In this document: one piece after another, positions 7,630 to 14,358 of the stretch
Layout of the letters: each line of letters starts with the position of its first letter
Position numbering within the stretch: position 1 is the stretch's first letter
Assembly (NCBI GenBank): GCA_964396385.1
Contig: CAYNFH010000067.1
Location: forward strand, 1 to 27,759
DNA: 27,759 bases
Reading direction: 5' to 3'
Origin: CAYNFH01 sp964396385
GTDB lineage: Bacteria; Armatimonadota; Chthonomonadetes; Chthonomonadales; CAJBBX01
Notes under the pieces: generated by a model
What the model was told of the DNA's origin: nothing
The model's input: the letters and a program-made list of their open reading frames with translations, nothing else
The model's database searches: none
Translations under genes and position numbers: made by a program

Positions 7630-10242
7630 CTACGGGGAGGCGAAACCAATATCCATCGCCTCCCCAGCCGGGATTGTAAGGGGGCTCGCGAGCGCCAGAT
7701 CGCCGCTATCACGCTGCTCCAACCGGATAGATGCCCCGCGCAGACTGGCTTGTCCCACCGCGCCAGCGGCCGTTGGCAGTCTCAGGCTTCGGAGCGGCAG
7801 CTCGCCCCAGAGGACCTGGAGGGTGGCGTGGAAGCTGTCTGAGGACTGCCGCTGGGAGTACACGCCCCACGCGGATCCAGTGGAGAAGAAGCAGTGGAAG
7901 TCCTGCTCGTTGAGCAGCGGGTCGAACGCGAGATGCTGGCGCTCAGCGTAGTAATGGTACCCGCTCAGCGCCAGCAGGAGCGACCAGGACGACATGGCGC
8001 GAGCATAGTGGTGGCCGCATTCAAACTCATTCCACGGGTTCCGGTTGAAGCCCGCGTGTCGCTCCCGCACGGCGCGGACTATCTCCAGCCCCTCCTCCAC
8101 CAGCCCCTCATACATCATGTGGGCCGCCACCTGGTACTCGATGCCGGTCCAGACCTCATCCGCGTAGGGAAACGGGTACCGCGGTCGTCCACCGTGCGGC
8201 CAAGTGCAGAGCAGGAGGCCCGCCTCTTCGTTAAGCGCGTAGGTCCGCTGGACGCTGGCATGGGAGGAAAGGTCCCGCCGGAAGTTGTAGCGGAAGATGG
8301 ACCGCAGTGCGCCCTTCACCTGCTCCTGAGGCAGGAGGTCCCCCAGCCCCACCACCCGCGCGAACCACTGCCCCAGCACTTGGTCCGCCAGACAGCCGGA
8401 GTCGTACTGGTAGCGAGGCTCTTCAGTCGTAAGTCGTGAGTCGTGAGTCGTGAGAACAGAATTCGCGCCCGGTACGCCATCCGCTCCGGTCTTACGACTC
8501 ACGACTCCCGACTCACGACTCTGCCCATAGTACTCCCCGTTCCAGCAAATCTCCGCATACTTCCGGCTCCCGGACTCGAACACCTGGCGGTAGGTGGTCG
8601 CCTTGTCCTCATCGCCCATGGCGCGCGCCATCTCCTCGGCCGCGCGAAGCGCGCCCAGATAGAAGAGGCCGCACATCGTGTTCGGGCCTAAGAACTCGAT
8701 GTCGTAGGTGTTGTGCTGCTCCCCCTCCATCACTCCGTCCCGGTCCGTGTCCCATGAGCCCGGCTGCCAGGCGTACTCCAGCGCGCGCTCCACGCCCGGC
8801 CACATCCGCTCCAGGAAAGCGCGGTCGTCGCACTGGAGCCACTCCCGGTACACCTTCATCACGGTGCCCATCTGTCCGTCCGCCGCGGGCTTGAACGCCC
8901 ACAACTCACCAACCAGCGGGAGCAGCGTGCGGAAGGCCATGTTCCCGTCCGGACGCGTGTTGTGCAGAAAGTCCGTCTCGCGCACGGACCGTTCGAGCTG
9001 CGGGAACAGGTATGCGGGGGTCTGGGCGTAGTTCCACACGTGAGTGCAGTTCATGGGGCAGCAGCCCCGGTCGTCCCCCACTCCCTCGAACGCGTTCATG
9101 CGTCCGTCCGCCGTCCGCAGCACCGTCGTGGTACGGAGGATGGAGAGATTGGCGGAGGTTGCGTCCAGGACCTCCTCTGGAAGCGTGCTCCCAAACAGCG
9201 CGTCGTGGAAAGCGTGGGTTTCCCTCTCCAGCCGCTCCATGTCTCCATGAACGTAGCGCGCTACGTCCCAGGCGTCCTGCCATTGGGTGGCGTACCAGTT
9301 GCCCAGCCGTTTCCCCTTAACCGCTGTCTCGTCGTTCCAGTAGTTCATCAGGTTGGGGAAGTGCCAGGAGAGAATGAACCGCGCCTCCGCGGCCCCGCCG
9401 GCCGGAACGGTGAGCCGCACTCCAAGGGTTGACACGTCACTCTGGCCGTCCGGCGACGGCTCCGGCGTCGGATCGTCTGGGAGGAGACCATCCGAGGAGA
9501 AGTCATCCCAGAACTCCTGGGCGTCGTCCCACCACCCGGCCCGCTCCCACCGCAGTTTGTAGGTCACGGCGTCCGCTGGCGTGGCCATCGCCATGGTCCC
9601 GAGCTGCGGGTGGTCTGGCGCGTACTTGCCGGAGGACATGCGGATACCCCGAATGCCGTCCTGCTCCACGTACTCGTTGAGGTTCTGGCCGAACACGGTG
9701 TGGTACCGGTTGCCGAACCGCGCCTGGCCGTCATATCCGCACGCGTTGAGCAGGCTGAAGGCAAGTGTGGCTTCGATGGTCCGGCCCGGGTCCGGGTTGC
9801 GGAGCGTCCAGGTGAAGCAGGCGCAGGGAATGCCGCTGTCGCGGTCGTTCAGCGGGATGAGGGGATTGAACGCTTCCAGCCTTGCCTGCAGCGGGAGAGA
9901 TTCGTCCTGGAAGTCGATTCTCGCGAGAGGATAGCTGCCGTGGAACCGCGCCTCCCTGAGCCGCGGCAGCCCGCAGAGCTGGCCCACGGGCAGCCCATGG
10001 GCCGCCACGTACGGTGGGAGCAGCCGCCGCTCGAGCACACGGGCGACCGGCGGATCGCCATCCCGGCTCGCCCACAGTGAGAAGAAAGTGTACGGGAGAT
10101 TCCTGCCCTTGCCCGGTCGGTTGAAGATCTCCCAGTCCCGCAGGTCCCCGCTGCCTCCCAACGAGACCGTCCCTGTCCCGATTCCCCCGAGAGGAAACGC
10201 CACCTCCCGGAGCGACTCACCCGTGAATACGCGCTGGCTCAT
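7630..10242 (-). CDS. GH116 family glycoside hydrolase (GBA2/beta-glucosidase-like)
   Basis: This encodes about 870 residues with no signal peptide. The N-terminus has the family signature FPLGGIGTGTVSLGG followed by LRDWEIFN. Next come a beta-rich N-terminal domain and an (alpha/alpha)6 catalytic domain with QHNTYDIEFLGPNTMCG and YQYDSGCLADQVLGQW. By analogy with characterised GH116 enzymes, E386 (AFEGVGD) and D514 (NTYDIEF) are candidate nucleophile and acid/base; this is inferred from position and not aligned. The family cleaves beta-glucosides, xylosides or glucosylceramide with retention. ATG 10242 is preferred. An ATG at 10311 with GGAG upstream would add 23 residues, but it lies inside a dispersed repeat. 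Residues about 575-607 are encoded by a palindromic repeat (8425-8520) inserted in frame between EYYGQ and the YQYDSG motif. No independent terminator is seen before the convergent neighbour. Confidence 0.9.
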   Translation of the reverse strand: MSQRVFTGESLREVAFPLGGIGTGTVSLGGSGDLRDWEIFNRPGKGRNLPYTFFSLWASRDGDPPVARVLERRLLPPYVAAHGLPVGQLCGLPRLREARFHGSYPLARIDFQDESLPLQARLEAFNPLIPLNDRDSGIPCACFTWTLRNPDPGRTIEATLAFSLLNACGYDGQARFGNRYHTVFGQNLNEYVEQDGIRGIRMSSGKYAPDHPQLGTMAMATPADAVTYKLRWERAGWWDDAQEFWDDFSSDGLLPDDPTPEPSPDGQSDVSTLGVRLTVPAGGAAEARFILSWHFPNLMNYWNDETAVKGKRLGNWYATQWQDAWDVARYVHGDMERLERETHAFHDALFGSTLPEEVLDATSANLSILRTTTVLRTADGRMNAFEGVGDDRGCCPMNCTHVWNYAQTPAYLFPQLERSVRETDFLHNTRPDGNMAFRTLLPLVGELWAFKPAADGQMGTVMKVYREWLQCDDRAFLERMWPGVERALEYAWQPGSWDTDRDGVMEGEQHNTYDIEFLGPNTMCGLFYLGALRAAEEMARAMGDEDKATTYRQVFESGSRKYAEICWNGEYYGQSRESGVVSRKTGADGVPGANSVLTTHDSRLTTEEPRYQYDSGCLADQVLGQWFARVVGLGDLLPQEQVKGALRSIFRYNFRRDLSSHASVQRTYALNEEAGLLLCTWPHGGRPRYPFPYADEVWTGIEYQVAAHMMYEGLVEEGLEIVRAVRERHAGFNRNPWNEFECGHHYARAMSSWSLLLALSGYHYYAERQHLAFDPLLNEQDFHCFFSTGSAWGVYSQRQSSDSFHATLQVLWGELPLRSLRLPTAAGAVGQASLRGASIRLEQRDSGDLALASPLTIPAGEAMDIGFASP
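8425..8520. repeat. Inverted heptamer-array element inside the GH116 gene
   Basis: The left arm (8425-8454) is AGTCGTAAGTCGTGAG followed by two more GTCGTGA-type units. The right arm (8491-8520) is its reverse complement with 27 of 30 positions matching. The loop is 36 nt. The arms are tandem copies of a 7-nt unit, GTCGTGA. On the coding (minus) strand the insert stays open. The first arm reads AGT CGT GAG TCG GGA GTC, where a canonical unit would give TGA instead of GGA (position 8508). A half copy with the same junction (GTGAGAACRGARTYC) lies at the 3' end of ribF. Confidence 0.85.
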
Positions 10243-10304
10243 GGCGCGGGGATTCCCCGCGCCGCAGGGGATTCCTGCCGCCCGCAGCGTGGGCCCATCC
10301 CAAC

Positions 10305-10370
10305 CTGTCATCCCGAGCTCCGCGAGGGATCTGCTTTACATCAACTGCGCGTACTCTGTCCCAACAACGA
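10305..10370. repeat. Dispersed palindromic repeat, partial copy
   Basis: This copy reads TGTCATCCCGAGCTCCGCGA, then GGGATCTGCTTTAC and GCGTACTCTGTCCC. It matches the copies at 3905 and 23802 but lacks the complete second half. It lies between the divergently ordered 5' end of GH116 and the 3' end of ribF. It contains the ATG at 10311 that could be mistaken for the GH116 start. The remainder of the spacer (10371-10509) holds a GGGAGCCGAG...GGCTCCC hairpin at about 10441-10465 and the heptamer array. Confidence 0.7.
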
Positions 10371-10501
10371 GATGCAATCCACATGAATCGCGACAAGGCC
10401 ATGTCGTTCCTTCAGCGGCACCCGGCCCTAGCTCAGCACGGGGAGCCGAGAGGGGGGCAGGCTCCCTCCTCGCGCTCCCAGGGACAACTCCGGACTCCGT
10501 T

Positions 10502-10533
10502 CTCACGACTCACGACTCACGACTCACGACTCC
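10502..10533. repeat. GTCGTGA heptamer array at the ribF stop codon
   Basis: On the minus strand about four units of GTCGTGA follow GGGA. The ribF frame enters the array and ends at its third TGA (10510-10512), so the last ribF residues (GVVSRES) are repeat-encoded. The sequence beyond the array, GTGAGAACGGAGTCC, matches the corresponding edge of the GH116 insert (GTGAGAACAGAATTC). Confidence 0.85.
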
Positions 10534-11460
10534 CGCCCCGCCCAGCACGTCCCGCGCCTGCTCCACGTCCCGGCCCATCTGCTCCACCAGCGCCTCCAGG
10601 GAGTCGAACTTCAGCTCATCACGCAAACGTTCCACAAACTCAACGCTCAAATGCCGGCCATACAGGTCCCCGTCGAAATCCAGCAGATACACCTCAAGGG
10701 TCCGTTCCGTCCCGCCTACCGTGGGCCTCACACCGATGCTGCACGCGCCCCTGTACCGGGATCCCTCTACATCCACCCACACCGCGTAGATCCCGTCAGC
10801 CGGTACCACCTGTGCCATCTCAAGGCGAATGTTCGCCGTGGGAAATCCGAGCCGGCGGCCCAGCTTCTGGCCCTCCACTACGGTTCCGACCAGCGCATAG
10901 GCATGCCCTAGGACCGCCAGTGCGGTCGACAGGTCTCCCTCGCGGAGCAGGCTGCGGACCCGGGAGCTGCTCGCCTTTTCGCCATCCACGAGGACCGGCT
11001 CCAGAACAGTCGCCCTGATCCCCAACCGCTCCTGCGCCTCCCGCAGGTACTCCGTGTCCCCCTCCTGCCCGCGCCCAAAGTGGAAGTCGGAGCCCACGTA
11101 CACCGCCTCCGCTCCCAGCACGCCCTTGACTACGAACCGCAGGAAGGCTTCCGGGGAGAGGTCCCTGAGCCTCTCATCGAAACGCGCGATCACCAGGTCG
11201 TCCACACCGAGGCCTGAAAAGATGCGCGCGCGCTGCTCCGGGGTGGTCAGATAACCGGGAACGTGTTCCGGAGCGAGAAGCTCGGCAGGGTGGCGATCAA
11301 ACGTGAAGACCGCGGCATGCCGGCCTTGCTCCCGGGCATCGCGAACCGCGGCCGAAATGAGGGCCTGGTGCCCTACGTGCAGGCCATCGAACACGCCGAT
11401 AGCCACCATGCACGTGCCGAGTGGAGGATAGATGGAATCGAGCCCGCACCAGACATTCAT
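10510..11460 (-). CDS. ribF: Bifunctional riboflavin kinase / FAD synthetase
   Basis: This is a 316-residue protein that phosphorylates riboflavin to FMN and adenylylates FMN to FAD. The N-terminal nucleotidyltransferase domain has IGVFDGLHVGHQ (HxGH at 28-31) and an SSSRVRSLL segment at about 164-172. The C-terminal kinase domain begins at about 188 with the flavokinase motif GFPTAN at 205-210, and GVRPTVGG follows. Length is typical. Its ATG overlaps the truB stop by 4 nt (ATGA, 11457-11460), indicating translational coupling as the last gene of the operon. The C-terminus runs into a GTCGTGA array that supplies the stop codon; residues beyond EQARDVLG are therefore probably not conserved. 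Confidence 0.97.
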   Translation of the reverse strand: MNVWCGLDSIYPPLGTCMVAIGVFDGLHVGHQALISAAVRDAREQGRHAAVFTFDRHPAELLAPEHVPGYLTTPEQRARIFSGLGVDDLVIARFDERLRDLSPEAFLRFVVKGVLGAEAVYVGSDFHFGRGQEGDTEYLREAQERLGIRATVLEPVLVDGEKASSSRVRSLLREGDLSTALAVLGHAYALVGTVVEGQKLGRRLGFPTANIRLEMAQVVPADGIYAVWVDVEGSRYRGACSIGVRPTVGGTERTLEVYLLDFDGDLYGRHLSVEFVERLRDELKFDSLEALVEQMGRDVEQARDVLGGAGVVSRES

Positions 11461-12371
11461 GGTGAGGTGGGTGGACCTACAAACACCTTCACGGGGGCGA
11501 GGAGGCCCTCCTTCCCCTGCGCCACCGCAACTGCCGCCCCGGCCGGATCCAGCAGCAAGACCGGCCGGTCGGCCGCAAGTCCAGACGGCGCATCGACCGA
11601 CTGCCCATTGGCGATCCGGCGGACCTGGTCCTCCGTCAGCGGCACGTGCGGCCAGTCCGGCAGCGCCTCCCGGATGCTGTGCAGCGTCTCCCCGAGCGTG
11701 CCCTGCTCCTTGCGCTCACCCAGCTCCTCCAGCGTCAGAGCCCGGTCCAGACCAAACCCGCCCGACCAGGTCCTCCGCAGCGAGGACATCATCGCGCCGC
11801 AGCCCAGCCCCTCGCCGATGTCTGCCGCCAGCGTCCGGATGTAGGTCCCGGCGGAGCACTCCACATCGATGTATGCCTCCGGCTGCGCTCCCCGCCTGAA
11901 CGACAGGAGCTCGAGGGAGTAGATCTCCACCGGTCTGGGTTTCCGCTCCACCTCGATACCCTGCCGCGCCAGGTCATACAGCCTCTGGCCCCCGTGGTGC
12001 ACCGCGGAGACCATGGGCGGCGTCTGCTCTATACGCCCACGGAACCGGCGTAGCGCTGCCTCCACTTCGGATTCGGTTAGATTGTCGGCATCGGTTCGCG
12101 ATACAACGTGGCCGGTCGCGTCTTCCGTATCGGTCGTCACGCCGAAGACCACGCCGGCGGTGTACCGCTTCCGCGAAGTGGCCAGGTACTCCACCACCCG
12201 CGTCGCCCGGCCAAGGGCGAGGACCAGCACCCCCGTGGCCATCGGATCCAGTGTGCCGGCGTGGCCCACGCGCTTCGTCCCAAACAGTTTGCGCACCCGC
12301 GCCACCACGTCGTGGGAAGTGATTCCCTCCGGCTTGTCCACCACCAGGACCCCGGCAAAGGACGTTGGCAT
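11457..12371 (-). CDS. truB: tRNA pseudouridine(55) synthase
   Basis: This 304-residue enzyme makes pseudouridine 55 in the T-loop of tRNAs. The motif GHAGTLDPMATGVLVL carries catalytic Asp42, and KRYTAGVVFGVTTDTEDATG and SAGTYIRTLAADIGEGLG are family motifs. A C-terminal PUA-like part (VRRIANGQSV...VLLLD) is present. The start at ATG 12371 (MPTSFAGVLVVDKPEGITSHD) agrees with family length. A longer frame would add 20 residues, but these are encoded by GACGCGGC tandem repeats and are unlikely to be translated. It couples to ribF by an ATGA overlap. Confidence 0.96.
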   Translation of the reverse strand: MPTSFAGVLVVDKPEGITSHDVVARVRKLFGTKRVGHAGTLDPMATGVLVLALGRATRVVEYLATSRKRYTAGVVFGVTTDTEDATGHVVSRTDADNLTESEVEAALRRFRGRIEQTPPMVSAVHHGGQRLYDLARQGIEVERKPRPVEIYSLELLSFRRGAQPEAYIDVECSAGTYIRTLAADIGEGLGCGAMMSSLRRTWSGGFGLDRALTLEELGERKEQGTLGETLHSIREALPDWPHVPLTEDQVRRIANGQSVDAPSGLAADRPVLLLDPAGAAVAVAQGKEGLLAPVKVFVGPPTSP

Positions 12372-12458
12372 ACTCACGGAATCCGGGCTCGCCGTGTCGC
12401 CGCATCGCCGCGTCGCCGCGTCCGCATTCATCCTTCATCCTTCATCCTTTCTCCTTCA
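12372..12458. repeat. Two tandem arrays between nrnA and truB
   Basis: On the minus strand the spacer reads, after the nrnA stop, TGAAGGA-type 7-nt units (12428-12458; TGAAGGATGAAGGATGAA). These are followed by 8-nt GACGCGGC/GATGCGGC units (about 12390-12425). The nrnA stop codon TGA (12456-12458) is the first TGA of the array. No ORF is credible here, and a weak upstream element for truB is all that remains. Confidence 0.8.
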
Positions 12459-13418
12459 CGGCATCCAACGGGCGACTTCCTCCAGCACCTGCCGCTCGGC
12501 CTCTTCCAGCGGCAGGTCCAGCGAGCAGCCCGCTGCCAGCATGTGGCCCCCTCCGCCGAAGGCCCGAGCTACCCGGTTTACGTCATAGCCCTCCCTCGCG
12601 CGCAGGCTGATCCGGATCTTCTTGCCCGGAATCTCCCGGAAGAGAACTCCCACCAGCACGCCGCGGACCGCGCGCACGTGGCTGACAATGCCCTCCGTCT
12701 CCTCGTCCGTAGCTCCCAGCTCCTCGTAGTCTCGCGCTCGAACATGCGACCAGGCGACGCGCCCGTCCGCGCTTACCTGCAGCGCGTCCAGCGCCCTTCC
12801 CAGCAGCTTCAGGCTGCCCAGCGATCGGTTCTCGAAGACCAGCTCGCTGATGGCCGCGGGCCAGGCGCCGCCCCGCATGAGCGCCCCCGCGATGCGGAAG
12901 GTGTTGGGAGTTACGTTCATGTAGCGGAAGGAGCCGGTATCGGTGAGGATGGCGCACATGAGGCACTCGGCAATAGGCCGGTCGATCTCCGCCCCCAGTA
13001 CCCGCAGGAGCTCGTACACCAACTCCCCCGTCGCGGAGGCGCGGGCGTCGATAACGCGGACATCGCCGAACTCGCCTTCCCCCACGTGGTGGTCCACGTC
13101 GATAGAGACCGGGGCCGACTCTATAGCCGGCCGTGCGCGCCCCACGCGGTCCAGCGTGCCCGTATCGCAGACGATGGCCAGATCAAAGTCCCGACGCGGC
13201 GTCTCCGTGATAACGGTCTCCTGGCCCGGCATCCAGCGGTAGATGTCCGGTACGCCGTCGTGGGACATTACGGTAACCTGCTTGCCCATCCCGCGCAGGG
13301 CATGGGCCAGCGCCAGCGCGCTTCCCAGCGTATCCCCGTCGGGATTGACGTGCGTGGCAATGACGATTTCGCGCGCGGCGCACAGCGCGTCCGAAGCGCG
13401 CCTCAAAGCGGCTCTCAT
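12456..13418 (-). CDS. nrnA: DHH/DHHA1 phosphoesterase (NrnA-like nanoRNase/pAp phosphatase)
   Basis: This is a 320-residue protein that hydrolyses short RNA oligonucleotides (nanoRNA) and 3'-phosphoadenosine 5'-phosphate. The DHH-family metal motifs are all present: HVNPDGD at 23-29, CDT (Asp85) and DVDHH (Asp-His-His at 109-111). The C-terminal DHHA1 substrate motif AFGGGGHMLAAG is also present. ATG 13418 (MRAALRRASDAL) is chosen because the 23 residues upstream in the same frame would come from a GACGG-type repeat. No strong Shine-Dalgarno site is visible. Its place between rbfA and truB is the standard order for this operon. Confidence 0.93.
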   Translation of the reverse strand: MRAALRRASDALCAAREIVIATHVNPDGDTLGSALALAHALRGMGKQVTVMSHDGVPDIYRWMPGQETVITETPRRDFDLAIVCDTGTLDRVGRARPAIESAPVSIDVDHHVGEGEFGDVRVIDARASATGELVYELLRVLGAEIDRPIAECLMCAILTDTGSFRYMNVTPNTFRIAGALMRGGAWPAAISELVFENRSLGSLKLLGRALDALQVSADGRVAWSHVRARDYEELGATDEETEGIVSHVRAVRGVLVGVLFREIPGKKIRISLRAREGYDVNRVARAFGGGGHMLAAGCSLDLPLEEAERQVLEEVARWMP

Positions 13419-13439
13419 CGGATAGGGGACGGTAGACCG

Positions 13440-13485
13440 ATGACGGGTGACGGACTCATTCGGGGTCGGTCCTCCGTCCTCTGTC
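13440..13485. repeat. Inverted GACGG-type array between rbfA and nrnA
   Basis: On the plus strand GACGGGTGACGGAC is followed by a 13-nt loop and GTCCTCCGTC, so the two arms are inverted copies of a GACGGRK heptamer. The same heptamer occurs at the deacetylase stop (4000) and the epimerase stop (23947). It explains the false upstream extension of nrnA. Confidence 0.65.
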
Positions 13486-13499
13486 AAACACGTTGCACC

Positions 13500-13886
13500 T
13501 CATCGCTCCTTTGGCTCCTCCGCTACAGCCGGGGCGGACGGGGCCTCTTCCTCAATCTGGTGCAGCAGCTCGAAGATCCGCGCGCCTCGAGCAAGGCCCT
13601 CGTCGTAGCGGAACTCGATCTCCGGCGCTACGCGCAGGTGCGCCCGCCGCGTAAACTCGCCCCTTATGCGGCCCGCCGCGCTCCGGAGAGCGGCCATGCT
13701 CTCCTGCTTGTTCTCGTCGTCGCCAAGGATGCTCACGAACAGCTTTGCATGCCGGAGGTCCCGCGACACCTCGGCGCCGGTGACGGTGACGAATCCGAGC
13801 CGCGGGTCTTTCAGGTCACGCTGGAGCATATCGCTGACCTCCTCCACCAGCCGTTTCTGGATCTGCTCCTGCCGAATAGTAGACAT
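13500..13886 (-). CDS. rbfA: Ribosome-binding factor A
   Basis: This is a 128-residue KH-fold protein that binds the 30S subunit during late 16S rRNA maturation and cold adaptation. Family features are the N-terminal RQEQIQKRLVEEVSDMLQR helix, DPRLGFVTVTGAEVSRDLRH, and LRVAPEIEFRYDEGLARG near the end. A short acidic C-terminal tail (PSAPAVAEEPKER) follows. ATG 13886 is chosen; an in-frame TTG at 13898 would add four residues. It sits downstream of ylxP but is separated from it by a 190-nt spacer with strong hairpins, unlike the tight junctions elsewhere in the operon. Confidence 0.96.
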   Translation of the reverse strand: MSTIRQEQIQKRLVEEVSDMLQRDLKDPRLGFVTVTGAEVSRDLRHAKLFVSILGDDENKQESMAALRSAAGRIRGEFTRRAHLRVAPEIEFRYDEGLARGARIFELLHQIEEEAPSAPAVAEEPKER

Positions 13887-13935
13887 GACGCTATCCAATC
13901 CAGGCCGCCGGTGAGGCGGCCGTCGCTAACACCTA

Positions 13936-13980
13936 ATACGGAAAGTGCGCGGGTCCGTATGCGGACGGCCGCGCACTTCC
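13936..13980 (-). promoter_or_regulatory. Long hairpin with competing stem in the ylxP-rbfA spacer
   Basis: 13940-13957 pairs with 13962-13980 (GGAAAGTGCGCGG with CCGCGCACTTCC, then TCCG with CGGA; one A bulge and one GG bulge; 4-nt loop). A second stem, ATACGGA (13936-13942) with TCCGTAT (13954-13960), uses the same bases and cannot form at the same time. A further perfect 7-bp hairpin (13903-13921, GGCCGCC/GGCGGCC) stands just before rbfA. No T-run follows, so this is not a simple terminator. An mRNA processing or attenuation element is inference. Confidence 0.5.
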
Positions 13981-14019
13981 AACTGCCCGCCGGAGTATAC
14001 CTGGCGCACCCCGACACGG

Positions 14020-14072
14020 CGAAGGGGCGAGGGGGCGACGCCGGAATCGCCGCATCCCTGCGTCGCCGCATC
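14020..14072. repeat. GATGCGGC-type repeats after ylxP
   Basis: On the minus strand, just after the ylxP stop, GATGCGGCGACGC is repeated in degenerate form (GGATGCGGCGATT). It is the same unit type as in the nrnA-truB spacer. Confidence 0.5.
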
Positions 14073-14076
14073 AGTC

Positions 14077-14358
14077 TTACAGCATCTCCATCTGCACCTC
14101 GCCTACGTCCAGGGCCGGGTTGGACTCCATGTAGTCCAGCACCTTATCCAGCACCCGGTTGACATGCGCGGCGTCGTTGGAGACGCACGCGACACCCAGG
14201 GTTGCGCGCCGCCAGACGTCCAGGTCATCCACCTCCGCGATGGAGACATTGAACTTGCGTCGCGTAGTCTCCACCAGGCTCTTGATCATCTGCCGCTTGT
14301 CCTTGAGCGAGGACCCCTCCGCCAGGTAGATCGTGACCGTCAGCGTACCGACATGCAT
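14077..14358 (-). CDS. ylxP: YlxP (DUF503) ribosome-associated protein
   Basis: This is a 93-residue DUF503 protein. The typical opening MHVGTLTVTIYLAEGSSLKDKRQ and the middle part FNVSIAEVDDLDVWRRATLGVACVS match the family. YlxP is encoded between infB and rbfA in Bacillus and many other bacteria and is thought to be an RbfA-like ribosome assembly factor. Its ATG at 14358 shares one base with the infB stop (TAATG), so translation is coupled. An in-frame upstream ATG at 14391 would lie inside infB and is not used. Confidence 0.93.
   Translation of the reverse strand: MHVGTLTVTIYLAEGSSLKDKRQMIKSLVETTRRKFNVSIAEVDDLDVWRRATLGVACVSNDAAHVNRVLDKVLDYMESNPALDVGEVQMEML

Noticed and set aside
10243..10311. 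23-residue N-terminal extension of GH116 from ATG 10311
   Set aside because: The start and its GGAG lie inside a dispersed repeat. It is kept only as an alternative because the Shine-Dalgarno spacing is good.
10502..10533. CRISPR-like array
   Set aside because: The units are 7-8 nt with no spacers; these are simple tandem repeats.
12372..12431. 20-residue N-terminal extension of truB
   Set aside because: It would be encoded by GACGCGGC repeats; family homology starts at MPTSFAGVLVVDKP.
13419..13487. 23-residue N-terminal extension of nrnA from a TTG start
   Set aside because: It is encoded by the inverted GACGG array and has no family similarity.
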